Shown here piece by piece: positions 59,754 to 64,000 of a stretch of DNA of 64,000 nt. The position numbers and the translations under genes were made by a program. Positions within the stretch are counted from its first letter, which is position 1, and every line of letters begins with the position of its first letter. The notes beneath the pieces are model-generated. The model had not been told where the DNA came from. It worked only from the letters and a program-made list of their open reading frames with translations, and did not search any database. This DNA comes from an uncultured bacterium (GTDB lineage Bacteria; Verrucomicrobiota; Verrucomicrobiia; CAIQCK01): NCBI GenBank assembly GCA_903870275.1, contig CAIQCK010000056.1, forward strand, positions 1 through 64,000. Direction: 5' to 3'.

Positions 59754-60719
59754 CTACTTCGCGAACGTCGGGAAGAGCTTCTTCAACTGCTCGATCGTGG
59801 GCCGGGCGCCGTATTCGCACAGCTCGAACGCCTCGGCGTGCTTCACCTGCTTGCCGCGCTCTTCGCCATACAGCTCGATCAGTCGGGCGCGATACTGGTT
59901 GGCTATGCCCGCGAAACGATTGCGGAGCCGGTTGCGCACCTCCGTCATGCGCTTCACGTATTCCTCCTGCGTCTTCGGCACCAGCTTTTCGTCGCCGCCG
60001 CAACAGCCTTCGAGCATCTGCGATTCGAGCATGGCGATGGCGTTGACCTTCTTCTCGATCACGTCGTCAATCGAGACCACGATATCGGGCCGGAACGGAT
60101 TCGGCCGCTCGAAACTGTCGGAGTAGTAGAGGAACACCGGGTTCTTCGCCAGATAGGGCACCGCCGGGCAGAAGAACGGCACCGTCACCATGAACGCCGC
60201 ATCCTGCACGAGGATGCCCGTGTAGCGATGGTCGGGATGATAATCGTTCGAGCGCGGCGCGAGCACGACGTCGGCCCGCCACTCGCGGATCAACCGCGTG
60301 ATCGTCCGGCGGTTTTCCAGCGTCGGCATCAGTTCGCCGTCGTGGTTGTCCAAAACTTCCGACGTCGCGCCCATCGCCGCGTCGCACTTCTTCACCTCGG
60401 CCATGCGCCGCAGCGCCAGCGGCCCGCCCGCCTGGCTCCAGTGGCCGACGTCGCCGTTGGTCACCGACACCAGCTTGACGTGGCAACCCTGCTCTGCCCA
60501 CAACGCGCCCACGCCGCCCGCCTTCAACTCCGAGTCGTCGGGATGCGCGCCAAAGGCGATGATGGACAACTTGCCATCCTCGCGCGGCGCAGCCGCCGGC
60601 GGTTTCTTGCCCGTGGCCAGCGTGGCGTTCCACGCCTCCTCCGCGCAACCGCCGCCGCTCACGAAAGCGAAGCACGCCGCCAACACGATTTCGGAAACAA
60701 ACCAGTTCTTTCCATTCAT
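59754..60719 (-). CDS. exported PIG-L/LmbE-family zinc deacetylase
   Basis: 321 residues with AAGGAG 9-14 nt before the ATG and a signal peptide (about 1-26). The zinc-binding and catalytic motif 'AHPDDSE' (58-64) is intact, and a late His in 'NDYHPDHRYTG' provides the third zinc ligand. 'ADVVLAPRSNDYHPDH', 'PVFLYYSD' and 'PDIVVSID' are usual landmarks. These enzymes remove N-acetyl groups from sugars or sugar conjugates; here it would act outside the cytoplasm. A C-terminal helical extension (about 225-321) is typical for the exported variety. The GH106-like gene starts 20 bp downstream on the same strand, so the two are probably one operon. Confidence 0.9.
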   Translation of the reverse strand: MNGKNWFVSEIVLAACFAFVSGGGCAEEAWNATLATGKKPPAAAPREDGKLSIIAFGAHPDDSELKAGGVGALWAEQGCHVKLVSVTNGDVGHWSQAGGPLALRRMAEVKKCDAAMGATSEVLDNHDGELMPTLENRRTITRLIREWRADVVLAPRSNDYHPDHRYTGILVQDAAFMVTVPFFCPAVPYLAKNPVFLYYSDSFERPNPFRPDIVVSIDDVIEKKVNAIAMLESQMLEGCCGGDEKLVPKTQEEYVKRMTEVRNRLRNRFAGIANQYRARLIELYGEERGKQVKHAEAFELCEYGARPTIEQLKKLFPTFAK

Positions 60720-60866
60720 GGGATCATTCTCCTTGCGCGCATTGAGTGGCCTTGCGCCATCCGCGCCGTCATTGCATTGCTCTTCACGGCTTCCTTGGAC
60801 ATCGCCGGCAGTGTAACCGCGAACGGCCTACGCACAAAAGCCAAATTTCTTCGCCATGTCAGCGGC

Positions 60867-60894
60867 TTGCCAATCCCGCGCCACGGCCTACAAT
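60867..60894 (+). promoter_or_regulatory. sigma70-like promoter of recQ, leaderless layout
   Basis: TTGCCA (60867-60872), 16-nt spacer, TACAAT (60889-60894), then 6 nt to the GTG at 60901. A transcript starting there would be leaderless, which argues against the upstream ATG at 60856. Confidence 0.5.
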
Positions 60895-60900
60895 CGGCGC

Positions 60901-63060
60901 GTGTCCGATACGACTGAGTTGCATGGGTTGCTGCACCGGCATTTTGGCTTTCACGAGTTTCTCGAAGGCCAGGAGACGGTGATCGAGGCCATTGTCGGCG
61001 GGCAGGACTCGGTGGTGATCATGCCGACCGGCGGCGGCAAGTCGCTCTGCTACCAGTTGCCGGCGATGGTGCTCGACGGCATCACCGTGGTCGTCTCGCC
61101 GCTCATCGCGCTGATGAAGGACCAGGTGGACGCGATGATGGAGAAGAAAATCCCCGCCACGTTCATCAACTCCTCGCTCGGCCAGTCGGAGATGGACAAC
61201 CGCATCGCGCGGATGCAGCGGGGCGAATACCGGCTGGTCTATGTCGCGCCGGAGCGGTTCAAGAGCGAGCGGTTCGTCGCCGCGCTCGCGCCGCTCTCCA
61301 TCGCGTTGTTCGCCATCGACGAGGCGCACTGCATCTCGCAATGGGGCCACGATTTCCGGCCCGACTACCTGCGGCTGAAATGGGCGCTCAAGGACCTCGG
61401 CCAGCCGCAGGTCGCCGCGCTCACCGCCACCGCCACGCCGGAGGTGCGCGACGACATCATCGAGCAGCTCGCGCTCGGCAAGTTCGGCCGCCAGCCGCCG
61501 CAGGTGTTCGTCTCCGGTTTCGCGCGCCACAACCTCACGCTGGCCGTCACGCGCGCCAAGAACAAGGCGGAGAAGCTGGAGCGCATCTTCGACGCCATCC
61601 GCCAACTGAAGACCGGCATCGTTTATTGCGCCACGCGCAAGAACGTCGAGAAGGTTTACGAGCATCTGGCCGAGAAACGCGCGCAGGCCACCTACTACCA
61701 CGGCGGCATGAGCGAGGACCAGCGGACGAAGGCGCAGGACAAGTTCATGAGCGGCCAGTGTCCGGTGGCGGTGGCGACGAACGCGTTCGGCATGGGCGTG
61801 GACCGCTCGGACCTGCGGTTCGTGATCCACTTCGACATTCCCGGCAGCGTCGAGGCTTACTACCAGGAGGCCGGACGCGCCGGCCGCGACGGCGAGCCGG
61901 CGCGGTGCGAGCTGCTGTTCAACTACGCCGACGTGCGGACGCAGGAGTTTTTCATCGAAGGCGCCAACCCGACGCGCGAGATCATCGCCAGCCTCCATCA
62001 GGCGTTGCTGCGCCTCTGCAAAGGCGGCCCCGTGGAGATGCCGATGTCGGAGATTGCGGAGCACGTCAAGGCCGCCAAGAACGACATGGCGGTCGGCAGC
62101 GCGCTCTATCTGCTGGAGCGCGCCGGCTTCATCGCGCGCGACTACCGCCAGGGCAGCCGCACCTACACGACGCGGCTCATCGAGCCGGCGAGATCGCTGG
62201 ACGACCTGGAGATTAATTTTGAGCGGCTCGACGCCAAACACGTTCGCGACCAGGCGAAGCTGCGGCGGATAATTGATTACGTGGACTGCCACGGCTGCCG
62301 GCACGGTTATATCCTGAACTACTTCGGCGAGACCGACGCGGCGGCGCGTTGCAGTGCGTGCGACAACTGCGGCTCCGGGCCGGCGCGGAAGCATCGCGCC
62401 GCCAGGCCCGCGCGGGCCGAAGCTGCGCCGGACGCGACGCCGCTGAGTGTCAGCGCCAGGGAAAGGACGGTCCTGCTGCAAAAGGCGCTGAGCGGCGTGG
62501 CGCGGATGAACGGCCGGTTCGGCCTGGGGCGCATCACGCTGGTGCTGACCGGCTCGCGCTCCAAGGAAGTGTTCGACTCCCGACTGGAGGAACTTTCCAC
62601 CTACGGCTTGCTCAAGGAGTTCGGCTACGACTTCACACAGGAACTGCTGCGCCGGCTTGCCGCCGCCGACTGCATCCACGTGACCGACTCCGAATATCCG
62701 AAAGCGTCGCTGACGGAACTGGGCCGGCAGGTGATGCTGGCGAAAACGCCGCTCGACATCGAGTTGCCGCCGTTTGAAAAAGCAAAGCCCGCCGCGCGCA
62801 AGGCCGCCGCCGCCGCGACGAAGGCCGAGGCATCGTATGATGGGGCGGTGTTCGAGGCGTTGCGGGAGTGGCGGCGCGATCTGGCCGCCACGATGGGCAT
62901 TCCCGCTTACCTCATTTATCCCGACGTCACGCTGAAGGAATTGTCGCGGCAGAAACCGCAGACGATGGCGGCGTTGCTGGAAGTGCGCGGCATCGGCCCC
63001 GCCAAGGCGCGGCAGTTTGGCGCGGAGACGCTGGCCATCATCCGCGGGGCTTCGTCGTAG
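60901..63060 (+). CDS. recQ: RecQ-family ATP-dependent DNA helicase
   Basis: 719 residues from the GTG at 60901. The family's usual opening 'L...FGF..F..GQE.VI' starts within 10 residues of it, and a -10 box sits 6 nt upstream. The ATP site 'TGGGKS' has Lys47, the DEAH box is at 140-143 ('DEAHCISQWGHDFRPDY'), and motif VI 'YYQEAGRAGRDG' is intact. The zinc-binding cluster appears as 'CHGCRHGYILNYFGE...CSACDNC'. RQC winged-helix sequence follows (about 530-640), then a Lys/Ala-rich linker and a C-terminal HRDC domain ('LREWRRDLAATMGIPAYLIYPDVTLKELSRQKPQTMAALLEVRGIGPAKARQFG'). It unwinds DNA 3' to 5' in recombination and repair. Full length and apparently intact. Confidence 0.96.
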   Translation: MSDTTELHGLLHRHFGFHEFLEGQETVIEAIVGGQDSVVIMPTGGGKSLCYQLPAMVLDGITVVVSPLIALMKDQVDAMMEKKIPATFINSSLGQSEMDNRIARMQRGEYRLVYVAPERFKSERFVAALAPLSIALFAIDEAHCISQWGHDFRPDYLRLKWALKDLGQPQVAALTATATPEVRDDIIEQLALGKFGRQPPQVFVSGFARHNLTLAVTRAKNKAEKLERIFDAIRQLKTGIVYCATRKNVEKVYEHLAEKRAQATYYHGGMSEDQRTKAQDKFMSGQCPVAVATNAFGMGVDRSDLRFVIHFDIPGSVEAYYQEAGRAGRDGEPARCELLFNYADVRTQEFFIEGANPTREIIASLHQALLRLCKGGPVEMPMSEIAEHVKAAKNDMAVGSALYLLERAGFIARDYRQGSRTYTTRLIEPARSLDDLEINFERLDAKHVRDQAKLRRIIDYVDCHGCRHGYILNYFGETDAAARCSACDNCGSGPARKHRAARPARAEAAPDATPLSVSARERTVLLQKALSGVARMNGRFGLGRITLVLTGSRSKEVFDSRLEELSTYGLLKEFGYDFTQELLRRLAAADCIHVTDSEYPKASLTELGRQVMLAKTPLDIELPPFEKAKPAARKAAAAATKAEASYDGAVFEALREWRRDLAATMGIPAYLIYPDVTLKELSRQKPQTMAALLEVRGIGPAKARQFGAETLAIIRGASS

Positions 63061-63106
63061 AACGAATGTCCAAGGCGTGTGGCCCAAACCGTTCCAGCCG
63101 CGGAGC

Positions 63107-63280
63107 GGCGTCAGATAATAGCCCACGGCGCAAGCCGTGGGATTCGTGACGCGAAATGGAAGCCCCGGCAGGGGCGAAAGAAATCATTTATGGGGACGCG
63201 TTTTCTGCCGCCCCTGACGGGGCTTGTGTTTTTCGAGCCATTAATCCCACGGCTTGCGCCGTGGGCTATTTTCTGACGCG
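63107..63280. repeat. 174-bp nested inverted repeat
   Basis: Outer arms 63107-63144 and 63243-63280 are complementary at 36 of 38 positions, and each arm itself contains the hairpin CCCACGGCGCAAGCCGTGGG. Inner arms near 63161-63183 and 63201-63223 (AGCCCC...GGGGCG) pair as well. It lies between the convergent recQ and hydrolase genes, where a cruciform or RNA hairpin could end transcription from both sides. No transposase is nearby. The rest of the 368-bp gap holds the TTTGGGCAACA motif at 63330-63346 and nothing else I can name. Confidence 0.8.
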
Positions 63281-63428
63281 CCTCCGGCGCTCTCCGCCAG
63301 AGATGGCTTGGTTTCGAACCAACAGAACATTTGGGCAACACGCCCTCCACATCCGTTCTGCCACAGGCCGGAAAAACGGGCTTGGAAGCCGTTCTACGTC
63401 GAGACGACGCTTTCTTGCTTTGACTTGT

Positions 63429-64000
63429 TCACTTCGTCACCCACGCGGCGATTTCGTCGTCGGCCAGCTTTTCATGCCGCGTTTCGACGCCGGGTTTGAA
63501 CGCGTCGCCGGCGTTGTGAATCAGCAACGGCGCGCTGCCGATGAGGGCGACGGCGGCGCGGAAATCGCCGGCGCGGCGCAGGACGGGGACGTACAACTGC
63601 TTGAGGTAGGCGGTGTCGCTGGTGGGGTTGAATTGCACGGCATCGGCGGCGGTCTTTTTCACGAACGGCGCGAACGGCCGCGCCAGCAGGCACCAGAGGC
63701 CGGCTTCGTCCAAGCCGACGAGGTTGATCGCGCTGACATCCTTGCGCCCGTGCAGCCAGGCCAGTGCGGTGACGATGTCCTGCACACGAAGCTGCGTGTC
63801 GGTCTTGTTGTAGGTCGTGAAGAACTTGTCGTCGGTCTTCCGCAGTTCGCTGAAGCAGTCAATCGCCAGCACGATCTGGCCGCTGGAAACGAGCTTCGAC
63901 GCAAACGGCTCCGCGGCGAGCCAGCCTTTGGGATGCACCACGAGCGTCGCGATATGCTTGCCGCCGCCCTTGGGCAGCGAGAGCTTCGCGGGAATCCGGT
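63429..64000 (-). CDS. alpha/beta hydrolase-like protein, 5' end cut by the window edge
   Basis: At least 190 residues; the frame is still open at position 64000, with 'RIPAKLSLPKGGGKHIATLVVHPKGWLAAEPFASKLVSSGQIVLAIDCFSELRK' as the first visible part. It has the central sheet of alpha/beta hydrolases of the acetyl-xylan-esterase/dienelactone kind: strand 'VVHPKG', 'IVLAIDCFSE', 'INLVGLDEAGLWCLLA', 'LIHNAGDAF'. The nucleophile elbow position reads 'GLDEAG' (Asp in place of Ser), and the usual catalytic His before the C-terminus is not obvious, so the protein may be inactive or have lost part of its triad. The start and N-terminal domain lie outside the window. Confidence 0.65.
   Translation of the reverse strand, partial: RIPAKLSLPKGGGKHIATLVVHPKGWLAAEPFASKLVSSGQIVLAIDCFSELRKTDDKFFTTYNKTDTQLRVQDIVTALAWLHGRKDVSAINLVGLDEAGLWCLLARPFAPFVKKTAADAVQFNPTSDTAYLKQLYVPVLRRAGDFRAAVALIGSAPLLIHNAGDAFKPGVETRHEKLADDEIAAWVTK

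Noticed and set aside
60859-63126. 755-residue open frame antisense to recQ
   Set aside because: Composition is Arg/Ala/His/Val-rich with no domain, signal or ribosome site, and the opposite strand encodes an unmistakable RecQ. It is a by-product of high GC.
1-64000. tRNA, rRNA or riboswitch genes
   Set aside because: No stretch showed a tRNA cloverleaf with the T-loop consensus, conserved rRNA sequence, or a known riboswitch core. A covariance-model scan was not possible, so small RNAs may be missed.

Overview
The window is about 64 kb of high-GC DNA with a base composition near 60-65 % G+C. It looks like a chromosome segment from a free-living member of the Verrucomicrobiota, probably of the Pedosphaera/Limisphaera type. 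The phylum is an inference. It rests on the mix of families seen here: a DUF1800/DUF1501 pair, DUF1080 (3-keto-disaccharide hydrolase-like), PQQ-like beta-propellers, GH127, a GH106-like enzyme, Tat-exported oxidoreductases, a giant Ig/LamG/dockerin protein, and many dispersed palindromic repeats. No rRNA, tRNA, CRISPR array, complete insertion sequence or phage was found.

Layout. 1-7.2 kb (+): a low-GC PsbP/DcrB-like membrane protein, an alpha/beta hydrolase with a C-terminal Fn3 domain, and a 1600-residue heparinase-like/propeller fusion. 7.2-14.9 kb (-): DUF3300 and DUF2950 cell-envelope proteins, an orphan PAS histidine kinase with a cysteine cluster, a PQQ-like propeller, then the DUF1800-DUF1501 operon. 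15.0-21.6 kb (-): one apparent four-gene operon of ABC ATPase, FtsX-type permease, an exported TIM-barrel-like protein and a membrane/Asp-box sialidase-like fusion. 21.8-27.4 kb: an exported protein (-), an exported protein of unknown function (+), and a tightly coupled SIS isomerase-PfkB-PfkB operon (+). 27.4-36.6 kb (-): a Gfo/Idh/MocA dehydrogenase, a 1581-residue Ig/LamG/dockerin protein bracketed by a repeated hairpin element and a PfkB gene remnant, and a large glycosidase-like protein. 36.9-40.9 kb (-): a restriction-modification island of noticeably lower GC, made of a nuclease-methyltransferase fusion, a specificity subunit and a HEPN-motif protein. 41.3-60.7 kb: mainly exported proteins for sugar and polysaccharide handling (SUMF1-like, YVTN/phosphoesterase, DUF1080, GH127, FAD oxidoreductase, SIMPL, alpha/alpha-barrel-like, SGNH-like, PQQ, sugar epimerase, GH106-like, PIG-L deacetylase). 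60.9-63.1 kb: RecQ. The window ends inside an alpha/beta hydrolase.

How it fits together. Most genes encode periplasmic or cell-surface proteins that would bind, deacetylate, hydrolyse or oxidise plant- or algal-type glycans (uronate, arabinofuranoside, rhamnoside and 3-keto-sugar chemistry). The SIS/PfkB operon would isomerise and phosphorylate a sugar product in the cytoplasm. Two promoter styles recur. One is an ECF-like motif (GTAACC, 15-16 nt, GGTATT) ahead of three separate transcription units. The other is a set of sigma70-like promoters whose -10 box lies only 6-10 nt upstream of the start codon, which implies leaderless or nearly leaderless mRNAs.

The most system-like locus is the RM island. 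It has a BcgI-like layout with the nuclease fused to the methyltransferase, no HsdR motor gene, and a HEPN-type protein translationally coupled to hsdS. All functions here were read from sequence by eye without database searches.
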